A stretch of 64,000 nucleotides of DNA from contig WBZZ01004158.1 in NCBI GenBank assembly GCA_019918135.1, positions 219,001 through 283,000 on the forward strand. Reading direction: 5' to 3'. Positions 1 through 9,605 of the stretch are shown here, in pieces; the stretch's first letter is position 1; every line of letters starts with the position of its first letter. The notes under the pieces were generated by a model. That model saw only the letters and a program-made list of their open reading frames with translations, did not search any database and was not told where the DNA came from. The position numbers were made by a program, and so were the translations under genes. The stretch is from Paulinella micropora (Eukaryota; Cercozoa; Imbricatea; Euglyphida; Paulinellidae).

Positions 1-2365
1 CAGCTGGTGCTGGACGTGGCTTCGTGCCCCCTGCTGCCGTTCCTTCGCTTACCCTCGCTGCGGCAGCATACTACGGGGAACGTAAGACTGGCCTGCAAGG
101 ACTGTCCAGCGTTACAAAAGGTTTCCCTGCCCGTGCTGTCTAGCGTCGGTAGTCTCGAGATCGAGGTACGGGCCGAGAGGGCCGCCAGCCTACAGCAGAT
201 TTCCCTGCCAGTGCTGTCTAGCGTCAATAGCCTCGCGGTCAAGGTAGACGTCGTATGGTTCGGCTCGTCCAGTCCCCTCCAGGGCTTCCGGGCGTTCGAG
301 CTGCCCGCTTTGCAGACAGCCAAGGAGCACCTCGCCTTGAGCTTTATTAATTGTTCCCAGCTGGGCCGCGTCACACTGCCGAGGCTAGCGAAGGTCGGTA
401 GTCTCGAGATCGAGGTACAAGCCGAGTGGAACGCCGGCCTACAACAGGTTTCCTTGCCAATGCTGTCTAGCGCCAATAGCCTCGCGGTCAAGGTAGACGT
501 CGAAGTGGACAACTCGCCCAGTCCCCTCCAGGGCTTCCGGGCGTTCGAGCTGCCCGCTTTGCAGACAGCCAAGGAGCACCTCGCCTTGAGCTTTATTAAT
601 TGTTCTCAGCTGGGCCGCGTCACACTGCCGAGGCTAACGAAGGTCGGTAGTCTCGAGATACGGGTGGAATCTCCCGCAGACAGTGAACACTCTGTTAGCC
701 TCCGGGCGTTCCAGGCGCCCGCCCTGCGGGAGGCCAAGGGGGGCCTCGCCCTGAGTTTTTGGGATTGTGCAGAGTTAGAGGAGCTCGCACTGCCGACCCT
801 ACAAAGGGTCCGCGGCAGCCTCGCCGTTAGTGTGGCAGCCTGTCACAAGATGAAGACCCTGGCCTTTGACGTGCTGACTGCAGCCGGAGGCATCTCTCTG
901 GAATTTATTAACTGTTCTAACTTAGAAGGCTACAGCTTGCCAGGGCTGCGACAAGCCTTGCCGTCTGCCACCACCGTGATGTACACCGGGTTTAGCCCAG
1001 GGCTGCAGGCTCGGGAACCAGTTACGTTCAGCCTAACACTGGAGGAATGCCACTCTCTCATGAGGTTGGGCCTACCCGTCTGGCCGTGCGCTGAGAAGTA
1101 TGTGGTGAAGGCCACCGAATGCTACGGGCTGGTCGAGCTGAAGGCCACCGGACTGTAGGCTGGTCGAGCTGGGGCCGGCCACAGAGCTCGCGGCCTGTAC
1201 CCACTTTAAACTCACGCTGGAAGACTGCCCCGCGCTAGAGCGGCTGCAGGCGCCCGCGCTGCCACGCGTCCAGACGTGTCTGATCACGATCAAGTGGTGC
1301 GATGCGCTCCGTGAACTGGTGCTGCCGGACGAGCTGCAGGCCTGTACCTGCTTCCAACTCGGGTTCGACGGCAGTCGCAAGAAAGTGAACAGGTATACTG
1401 CGACGGGGAGATGGAGACCAAAAGGGTTTCGGGACCAGACGACAGCGAAAACCACTTTCATCAAACTCCCTGCGCTAACTATACCCAGGCTGCCGCAGGC
1501 GCGGGAATGTGTGCTCGTGCTTACGGAGTGTGGAGAGCTGAAGAAACCGACATGGCCGACCGAGCTGCCAGCGTGTACGTCGTTCACAGTCAAACTCCAG
1601 GGCTGCCCCGAGCTCAAGGAGCTGGCTCTGCCCCAACTGCCGTTCGTCCAGGGTTGCGTGATCGAGGTCACGCAGTGCGGAGCGCTGCGGAGTCTAGCGA
1701 TGCTGCCAGCGTGTACATCGTTCACGGTCAACCTCCAGGGCTGCCCCGAGCTCAAGGAGCTGGCTCTGCCCCAACTGCCGCGCGCCGTCGAGAAGTACGA
1801 GGTTGTGGTCCAGGATTGCTAACGTCTCTTCCTGCGGTCGAGGTCTAAGCTGCCGTGCTGTACCTCCTTCAAGCTCGTGCTGCAGAACGCTCACCAATCC
1901 GCTACTCTTTTGCCCCCGGAACTAAAGATACCAGAGCTCCCAGCGTGCACCACCTTCGAGCTCGCTTTGCGTGGTTGTGAGACCATCCAGTCGCCGACCG
2001 TACCAAACTTGTTAGAAGTGCAGAACTGTGTCATTGAGTTGCAGAACTGCCCCCGTGTCACGGGGCTGGTGGTACCACCGTTGCCGAACGCTAGGGAATG
2101 TAGGTTTGAGGTCATAGGGTGTTCTCGCTTCGAAAGGCTACAGTTACCGAGGGAGCTCAAGCGATGTACCAAGTTTGAGCTCAAATGTCCCGGGCCCGGC
2201 GGCGGCAGCATCTCCACGTGGTCCGGCCTACCAGCGCTGCCGTCGGTCCTGGAGCTCAAAACAGATGTTAGTGTCAGCCGGGTTGCCAAACCTCTGCCTG
2301 CAGAGCCGGCTCGGCTGACAGAGCCTCCGATGAAGAAGACAAGAGTAGAAGTCCAGCAACCGTAG
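1..2365 (+). pseudogene. Leucine-rich-repeat protein, 5' partial, interrupted
   Basis: The reading frame is already open at base 1, so the start lies outside the window. The protein is a run of degenerate leucine-rich repeats of about 45-50 residues with recurring LPACTSF, GCPELKELALP and SLEIEV phrases, which suggests a beta-solenoid. Three lines of damage are visible. The first frame ends at a TAG at 1156-1158, inside an imperfect tandem duplication (1108-1140 and 1141-1171). The repeats then continue in another frame to a TAA at 1820-1822. The same frame reopens directly and runs to a TAG at 2363-2365. The end carries a basic PPMKKTRVE motif that looks like a nuclear localisation signal. 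ATTAAA follows at 2426. The repeats are seen directly; host-protein binding would be inference from LRR families in general. No enzymatic domain is visible. Confidence 0.6.
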
Positions 2366-2425
2366 AGGTAGGGGACAAGAGTCCAGGTGCTTAGCATTAG
2401 CAAAGACTGTAAACTGATCGTGGTA

Positions 2426-2431
2426 ATTAAA
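2426..2431 (+). terminator. Poly(A) signal ATTAAA
   Basis: ATTAAA lies 61 bases after the last stop of the LRR gene, in the position expected for a eukaryotic polyadenylation signal. Confidence 0.45.
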
Positions 2432-3100
2432 AGGCTGAAAACGCACTGTCAAAAAGAACTAGCGTCGGGACGGCGGGGAGGGACAGAGGGGGCGGGGGGG
2501 CCTTTCTTGTCTTCTCTGGCGGAGCCAGTGCTGTCGCCGGGTGGTAGAACTGACCGCTAGGCTCTCTTTTGAAGGGCAACCCGCCGGGGGCCGGGGGGGG
2601 GGGGGTAGCTATCTTCCGACCGCTTGCGAGTTTTTCCTTTGAGAGCAAAGACGGATTTTATTCTTTCCCCTCTCGGGACAGAGTACAAATACGGACAGGC
2701 ACACCCCCCAGATAGTGTCGGTCTTTCTTCGCGAAAGGGAGAGCCTCCCCCCGTCCGGCGGACCCCGCCACGCGCGGCTGCGCCCCTTCCCCGGGTGAGG
2801 AGGGGGGCCTGGGGCGGGCGGACCACGGGGCGGACCACGGGGCGGCACGTGGCCCCCGCCGGAAGTGGGGACGGCCGCAGGGGGGGGGGCCGCGCGCGTG
2901 CCGCGGGGGGGGGGGGGGGGGGGCAGGGGGTGGTCCCCCCCGGCAGAACCCGCGCCCCCCCCCCCGGCCGGGCCCGCCCCCCCCCCCCTTCTCTCCGCCC
3001 GTGCCGGCGCCAGGGCGGCGCGTGGGTGTGGGTGACCCACGCGCGCGGGACCGGGCGTGGCCGCCGGGCCAGGCCGTCGTCGTAGCAGAATCGGTCCGCC
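2432..3100. other. GC-rich intergenic region with G and C homopolymers
   Basis: No convincing gene is seen. The stretch holds a run of 19 G at 2905-2923, a run of 13 G near 2593-2605 and several C runs near 2960-2990. Open frames on both strands here are low-complexity Pro/Gly/Arg products of the base composition. The downstream part should contain the promoter of the helicase gene, but no clear TATA box was found close to its start. Confidence 0.5.
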
Positions 3101-6100
3101 ATGGCCAAGCGGACGCAGAGCCAGGCGGTGCTGCCGGAGCCGTACGAGCCCTATTCTTTTCGCGGCAGCTACCCCTTCTATACGTCGCTGTCGAGCGGGG
3201 CGGGGGGCCAGGCCCCCGCCCCGGATGCCGACGAGGCCAACATAGTGGACACCTTCTTCGAGCAGGGCGCCGAGGACTACGGCGCCGCCGGGCAGGGCCA
3301 CCTGACGGTGCCCTCGCGCTTCCTGTCGCAGCCCACGCCCCTGGGCTTCGAGACCAAGACCAACAAGGTGCACGAGGCCTTCAAGCTGCTGGTGTGCCTC
3401 TGGTGGGCCATTGCGTCGCACCCCGACCTGCTGGGCGTGGACGCCGAGAGCGCGTTGCCCCACAGCGTCCGGGCCGTGTCGGCGGTCCAGGACGAGCACG
3501 GCCAGGTCGTCTGCCACTCGCTGTGGGTGTGGGTCAACCGCGCCAACTTCGACGTGCTGCGGATCATCAACGACCTGCTGGCCGACAGCCGGGGGTACGA
3601 CCCCTGCCCGGGCAGCGCGCTGGCCACGGAGGAGGCGGGGGACGGGGCGGACGCTGGCGACGCCGAGCAGCCCGACGGCTGGCGGCCGCCCGCGGCCAAG
3701 AAGCAGCGGCGCGGGGCGCTGGCAGCCGACCAAGTGCCCCTTCACCGCGGACTACCGGGAGTCTTTGGCGAAGCTGATGCAGAACGCGGAGTTCCTGAGC
3801 TCGGTGGTGCTGGTGGCCCGGACCCCGCAGGCGGGGGCGGACGTGTCGGCGTTCCTGCTGCGGCGGCGGACGGAGCGTGTGTGGGGGGGCTGCGTGCTGG
3901 ACCCGCGCGTCTTCTTCCACCCGCGCCACCTGCGGCACGGGCTGCTGGAGGGCGTGGTGCCGGCGCAGCTGGACTGGGCCCGGTACGTGCAGGAGCCGCC
4001 CGCGGGCCAGGGCGGGGCGACGACGTTCGCGGTGCACTTCCCGGACCTGTTCTGGCGCCTGCCGTCCAGGCTGTCGCACGCCAGGTTCGCGCACACGCGC
4101 CTGCCGGTGCCCCGGCGCCCCGACCCGGAGGAAGCCCAGGGCACGGCCGAGGAAAACACCTTGCTGGGGGTGCTGGCGGCGGACGAGCAGCTCGGGCCCG
4201 ACGAGCTGTGCGCGCGCGCGCGGTCGCTGGCGGGCCTGGTGCGGGCCGTGGACGGCGGGGCAGGCGGCGGCGGCGGCGCGGCCAGCGAGCAGACGATCAA
4301 GCGCCTGATGCATAAGGGGCGGCAGCGCCTGCTGGACGAGGTGGCCGAGCTGCGGCGGGGGGGCGCGTCGGCCGAGGCGTGCGCGTCGGCGCACTGGCAG
4401 GGGCTGCAGACCCTGCGGCGCGGGGTAGCCCCCTGGGTGCAGAGCCTGCTGCGGGAGGGCGGCGGCTGCTCGGACGCGCAGCTGGCGGCCTTCTCGCACC
4501 TGAGCAAGCCCCCGCCGTCCGAGGTGGACGGCACCCCCCTGCCGCTCAGCTGGTACTCGTTCCAGGCGCTCCCGGTCGACAACCTCGGGGTGTCGGACTG
4601 CTACTACGTGCGGCTGCACAACCTGTTCGAGCACCAGCTGCGGGTGGGCACGATGCACGTGGAGGCGCAGCTCATGCTGCTGGTGGCGCAGTGCTCGGTG
4701 CGGGAGACGGCGTTCGTCAACATGGTGGCGTACGGCCCGCCGGGCACGGGCAAGAGCCGGCTGCAGGACCTGCTCATGAAGTTCCTGCTGCTGCCCGGCA
4801 CGACGGTGGCGCTGACCGACATGTCGACCAAGGCCATGGCAGGCAACTACGACAAGCGCGGCGAGGTGCGCGTGACGGACGAGATGCCGCAGCACTTTTT
4901 GGGGCTGTGCAACGGGCGCACCGAGGCGTCCAGCATCACGGAGACGATCAAGTCGATGCTGTCGGCGCCTACGCTGCAGTACCAGATCTGCCGCGTCGAC
5001 AACGAGCGGGGGCAGCGCTTCATCGAGCAGACGTGCGCGCGCATCAGCGGCGCCTTCATCGGGGCCAGCAACACGTACCCGTGCGACTTTCTGGCCTCCA
5101 TCCGGGACCGCCTGCTGTGCATCTACAGCCCCGCGCGCGAGCGGCCCGGCCACGAGCCCTGGCGCAACGTCGGGACCGAGCCGGACGTGCAGAGCCAGGC
5201 CGTGCTGGAGGAACAGGTGCGCTGGGTGCGGACGACACGGCGCTGGGCTACGTGTACGACACGCTGCTGGCGCTGGGCTTCGCCAACCCCGTGCGCCTGT
5301 ACGTGACGCCGCAGCTGCTGGGCCGCTTCTGCCAGCGGGCCGAGCAGCACGGCGTGTGCGGCCTGCACTCGCAGCGCACGATCCACCGGCTCACGGCCCT
5401 CATCACGCGCAACATCATCCGCCGCGCTATTTTTCTGGTGTTCCACTAGTCGCTGAGCCCGCTCATCGACCCCGGCCGGGGCACGCACTACGGCCGGCCG
5501 CTGGGCAAGGCGCAGGCGCTCGAGGACTTTGGGTGGCTGGACTTCTGGCTCAACGACGAGGACCCGTCCGTGCTGCTCACGGCCATCACCATGATCGGCG
5601 AGCACGAGTTCCACTTCCCGCAGCAGCGCGCCGTGCTGTACACCCTGGCGCGCGAGTTCTTCGAGGCCCGGCACCAGGTGCCCGAGGCGCAGCAGCTGTG
5701 GCTGCCGGCGGGCACGCGCTCGGCGTTCGTGAGCGAGCGCGTCCTGGCCGAGGACGCCGGCTCGTGCCCGCGCTACTCGCGGCTGGCCGACCCGCCCGCG
5801 GCGCGCGACAAGTACGCACGGGCGGCCCGGCACGCCCGGGAGGAGGTCCTGCGCCACGAGCAGGAGCTGACCGCCCGGCGGCGCCGCGTGGCGCTGCAGC
5901 GCAATGGCGTGCGGCCGGGCCATTACTTCTTCTCCAAGCACGACAGCCAGCTATTCGACAACCACCTGGACTACGTCGAGTGCAGCCGCGCGCTGGGCGG
6001 CCTGCTGTGGAAGAACCACGCCCGGGAGCTGCGCATGGACTACCACGAGTTCAAGGACGTGCTGCACCAGCTGCTGCAGGGCCGGCCCGGCGACCGGGGG

Positions 6101-6964
6101 CCCGCGGTCGTGCAGCGCGCCGAGGACTTCCAGGTGCAGTCGCTGGTGATGGAGCAGGGGCTGGCGCCCGACCTGCTGCCGAGGCTCATGGTCCATGTCC
6201 TGCAGGACCACTTTGCGCGCCCGCGCCAGATGCTCACGGGGCAGCTCGATCGCTCGCTGCAGCACTACGAGCTGTTCCTGACGGACCTGCTGCCGAACGG
6301 CGTGCCGCGCGGCCTGACGGACCCCGGCCGCGCGTCCGCAGCGGCCGGGCCGCCGCCCGTGGTGCAGGGCCAGCTGGGGCAGGACCCCGCGTCGCTGGGC
6401 GGGCTGCTGCGGCCGCTGCGGACGCGCGGCACCACCACCACCAGCGCCGGGGCGGCCGGCACCAGCGACGGCCAGGCGGCGGCCGGCACCAGCGCCGGCG
6501 ACGGGGCCACCCCGCCGGGGGCCACTCAGCAGGGGGCCGCGCCGGGCGACCTGGCCGACTACGTGTACGCCCAGCACCGCCGCGAGTTCTGGCTGCCGGC
6601 CACCGCCGCCACGCCCGCGGGCGGCACGCACGAGCACCTGCCCGACCACCGCCTGCTGCCCGCCCTGCTCGGCCGTGACGCTGAGATCCGGCGCCAGCAG
6701 GCGGCCGCGCTGGCCCCGCTGCTCGGGCTGGAGCCCGAGGCCCTGCTGCGCAGCGTGCTGGGCATCCACTCGTACGGCAGCGGAGCCAACCCGCTGCTGG
6801 AGACCACCCCGCCGGGCGTGGGCGGCGCCGCCGCGCCCTTGTCGTCGTCGTCCTCGTCATCGTCCTCGTCATCGTCGTCGTCCTCGTCTTCTTCCTCGTC
6901 CTCCGGCGGTCTGGCCGGACTGGGCCCGACGGACGGCTCGGATGACATGACTGACTATGAGTAA
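3101..6964 (+). pseudogene. SF3-like AAA+ helicase, interrupted by two frameshifts and one stop
   Basis: A replication-type helicase ATPase of about 1,287 codons. Start is ATG 3101 in a CCGCCATGG context; end is TAA 6962-6964. Walker A YGPPGTGKSR is at 4731-4760, Walker B RVTDEMP at 4869-4889, and a sensor/motif C AFIGASN at 5052-5072. This order and the Ser-Asn ending fit superfamily 3 viral helicases better than UL5-type SF1 helicases. An AAKKQRRG basic motif lies near 3690. The C-terminal fifth has a Thr/Gly linker and a poly-Ser tract at about 6841-6903. The frame moves once near 3720-3745, moves back near 5225-5235, and meets an in-frame TAG at 5447-5449, after which the same frame continues as clear coding sequence. 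AATAAA follows at 7082. Family placement is from motifs only; the N-terminal 500 residues are unrecognised. Confidence 0.65.
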
Positions 6965-7081
6965 AAGAAATCGTGCACTCTCCTCTCACTCTCGCTGTCT
7001 GTCTAAATTTCAGTGTTGTTGTTTATGCCGCCGCCGGTGCGGGCCGGGCCTTTTCCGTCATGCTATCAGAAAAAAGATTTT

Positions 7082-7087
7082 AATAAA
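7082..7087 (+). terminator. Poly(A) signal AATAAA for the helicase gene
   Basis: AATAAA lies about 118 bases after the helicase stop. It sits just before the reverse-strand AATAAA at 7149-7154 of the convergent neighbour, a typical tail-to-tail arrangement. Confidence 0.55.
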
Positions 7088-7148
7088 TGAGCGCACAAAG
7101 CTAACGGAGACGACTAACAAGAATTCAAGCTCACGACAGCCCCATATT

Positions 7149-7154
7149 TTTATT
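7149..7154 (-). terminator. Poly(A) signal AATAAA on minus strand
   Basis: TTTATT on the plus strand reads AATAAA on the minus strand, 29 bases beyond the stop of the convergent gene ending at 7183. Confidence 0.5.
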
Positions 7155-7182
7155 GTCCTTCGCCCAGCGACTTTCCTTCCTT

Positions 7183-8500
7183 TCAAGCCAGCCGATGATC
7201 GCCTGCGACCCAGCTTGGCACGCCTTGGGCAAAGCAAACATACATTCCCGTCTTTCTGTCTTGTAATATCTTTACTGCTAGCGGCTCGTCTTCTTCCCTA
7301 TTGCAGGTTATCACCCAGACCAGCTTCACACTACCATCGGGTAATACCTCGTAGCGATCTCTGTACATACAGGAGTATGGCAGAAAAGAACCATACCAGC
7401 CTGACAATTTTCTTTCGCTGGTGATGTACGTTGATTGAAAAAGCAATTTTGGAGACTTGGGCCTGGGGCAGAGACGATACACCCATAGCTGGCTAGGGCG
7501 GACTGCCGGAGGTAAAACTAAGAGAGTGCTGCTCACCTCGAGAACACGTGTGCTTGCAATCTTCCTGCGCGATACCGTCGTCACCAGGCCGGGCCCCTTG
7601 CCATAAAGCGTCCCCTGCAGGTGACACATCCCTCCGTTCGATGGGCGGAAGCACAGCACCGAATCGCTGTCGACGCCCGCGGGATACGCTCCCGGGCCTG
7701 GAGGAGGCCGGATTTGGTTGTCCCCACGCTGTCGGTCTGGATCTGGGTTTCCCCAAAATTCAAAGGCAGCGCTTTCGCTGGTCCAGCCGAAGCGCTCGAC
7801 TTGTTTGGCTTCCAGTACGTACACTTCAGGAAGTCGCTGCTGCAACGCGCGCAGACGTGCCACTTCCAGGCGCAATTCGGTCAGCTCCTATCCAAACAGA
7901 AGAACACCTGGACAGTGATTAGTTATAGCAGCAGCAGCACCCCTCTCCGCCTGCTGCCCTCTCTCCCGCTTAGGGTGCGTGGGCACCTCACCCGTGCTTC
8001 GCCCTCGAGCTCTTGCGGGCGCAGTGCCACCCGGAGGCCTGCCCACACCAGGACGAACCCTGCCGCTGGCTCCTTGCAGGGCCGCAGTCGTAACCCCGTG
8101 CCGTCGCCTGCCGGCAGCGTACCAGAGGCACAGCACAACTGAAACACGCTACCACTCGGCTTTTGCTCTACGTCTGGCCGCTGCTTGTTGCAACGCAGGG
8201 AGGGGGGAAGGAACAGGACCCGTCCTCAACGTGGCTACCGCGGCGCGCAGCTCTTCCTCGTCGACGTCGCCTTCCGCGCGCACGCTTCCCTGCCAATGGG
8301 CCTGCGTGGCTGGCTGGCCTTCACAGCTAGTGCGAGAGGTTACGGGCCCCGCCTCGGTCATGGCTTCGACCTGCAGACAGTGTCCCCCCTCGCGCAGGCT
8401 GAGGCGCAAAAGCCCCTCAACCCCGTGCTTATGCGCAGTCAGCTTCAACGTGCTGCTGGCTAACGTGTTCGGCGCGCCGCCCCCTCCTTCCTGGCTGCTG
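7183..8500 (-). CDS. Orphan spliced protein, 5' end unresolved
   Basis: The last exon is complement(7183..7887) and encodes about 234 residues, with a coiled-coil-like start (ELTELRLEVARLRALQQRL) and a Trp/Tyr-rich C-terminal half. It is preceded by an excellent splice acceptor: a CTAAT branch-site-like motif, a pyrimidine stretch and TAG at 7888-7890. A matching GTGAGG donor at 7986-7991 gives a 104-nt intron that joins two reading frames in phase 0. The upstream exon reads at least to 8147. Further upstream, to about 8500, an acidic coding-looking stretch (DVDEEELRAAV) lies in another frame, so a frameshift or second intron near 8190 is likely. Three in-frame copies of an NTLASSQEGGGGA-like repeat occur at about 8450-8560. 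The start may overlap the divergent zinc-finger gene. No known domain recognised. Confidence 0.5.
7888..7991 (-). other. Predicted spliceosomal intron, 104 nt
   Basis: On the minus strand it begins GTGAGG and ends in TAG after a pyrimidine-rich stretch, with an ACTAATC branch-site-like motif about 35 bases before the acceptor. Removing it fuses two coding-looking frames without a stop. Predicted from sequence only. Confidence 0.55.
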
Positions 8501-8544
8501 GCTAACGTGTTCGCAGCCCCGGCCCCTCCCCCCTTGCTGCTGGC

Positions 8545-9195
8545 TAACGCGTCCGCAGCGCCGGCCTCGAAGGCCGCCTGTGCACCGTGTGCGATAAAAG
8601 CCTTGCTAGCAAGTCCGGCCTGAAACTCCACCAGCTGATCCATGAGAACAAGCGCCCGTGGCGCTGCGGCCATTGCGACAGAGCCTTTCGGCAAAAGGTG
8701 GCGTTACAGAGCCACGAGCGCCTGCACACACGCGAGGCCCCTTACCGCTGCGACCTGCCGGGCTGCTCGCGAGCCTGTAAGTCCCCCCAGGCCTTGAAGT
8801 CCCACCTGGAGGCGGAACACAAGGTGTGCGCCGGCCGGCGGAGCCGGCGAGCCAAGCCCTTAGTGTGCCCGGACTGCCACAAGAGTTTCTGTTCCGCCGT
8901 GGCTTGCGAGAGGCACCGGCGGCACCCACGGGTGAAGTGCGGTCGGGGCCTCACCAAGGACGTGTGGGTGACGGGCGCCTGCCACCTGCTCGCTGAACTG
9001 CACTGCGAGGCCTGCCACAAATCGTTCCCTAGCCCCAGGGCCCTCCACCTGCATTTCCGAGACGTGCACTGTATCTACTTGGCTCCGCAGCCCGGCACCC
9101 GCGCTAGCGGCCAGGTCCGCGCCCAGCCGCCCGAGGAGGGATCATCGTCCCCCCGGCCGACCACGCCTGTTTTCCTCGCTTGGTTTTCTGAATAA
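8545..9195 (+). CDS. C2H2 zinc-finger protein, five fingers
   Basis: About 200 residues with five C2H2 fingers: CTVC..H...H from 8581, CGHC..H...H, CDLPGC..H....H, CPDC..H...H and CEAC..H....H ending near 9069. Spacing in most is the canonical 12 residues between the second Cys and first His. The protein should bind nucleic acid, most likely as a transcription regulator; that role is inferred from the family. The frame is open from 8548, but no ATG precedes the first finger. Either GTG 8587 is not the true start or the 5' end is supplied by an upstream exon; a GCTAAC motif followed by CCGCAG at 8544-8558 resembles a branch site plus acceptor. The stop TAA (9193-9195) lies inside the AATAAA signal. 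A Pro/Ser tail follows the last finger. Confidence 0.7.
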
Positions 9196-9196
9196 A
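9191..9196 (+). terminator. Poly(A) signal AATAAA overlapping the stop codon
   Basis: The stop codon TAA of the zinc-finger gene is embedded in AATAAA, so the transcript would have almost no 3' UTR. Confidence 0.5.
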
Positions 9197-9605
9197 TCGA
9201 GACTGGGCCGCTGCCAGCAGACTGCGAAGGGGAAGCCCCCCCCGGCCCCGACCCCAACCAGAGCCAGGCGCTCAGGAAGATTGACGTGTGCACTAGGGAG
9301 AGGCCAAGCCCCGGGCCCGGCCGGCCGGGGGGGGGGGGAGGAGAAGAGGCGTCTTCTTCCCCCGGCGCAGCAGGCCCGCCCCCGGGGCCGGGTGGAGGGG
9401 GGCGTGCGCGCCCCCCCCCCCCTTGTTTCGCGTGTGGCCGGCCGGGTGCACACGTGCACACGTGCACACCGGCCCGCCACCGCCCGCGCGGGGGGGGGGG
9501 TCCGCGCGCGCGGCTGAGCGGGACCCAGGAAGAAGCAGCAGCCCACAGAATCTGGGAGCCAGCAAAGGAAGAAGGGAGCGCAGAAGCTCCCCTCCTTCCC
9601 CCACC
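9197..9605. other. GC-rich spacer with CACGTG repeats
   Basis: No gene is seen. The stretch has several G or C runs and an overlapping set of GTGCACACGTGCACAC motifs near 9448-9472, which is a short palindromic repeat containing CACGTG boxes. It separates the GC-rich viral-like genes from the lower-GC island that follows. Confidence 0.4.

Noticed and set aside
3411-3745. Introns as the explanation of the helicase frame changes
   Set aside because: The two frames overlap with coding texture up to the same few bases; there is no non-coding gap to remove, so single-base indels fit better.
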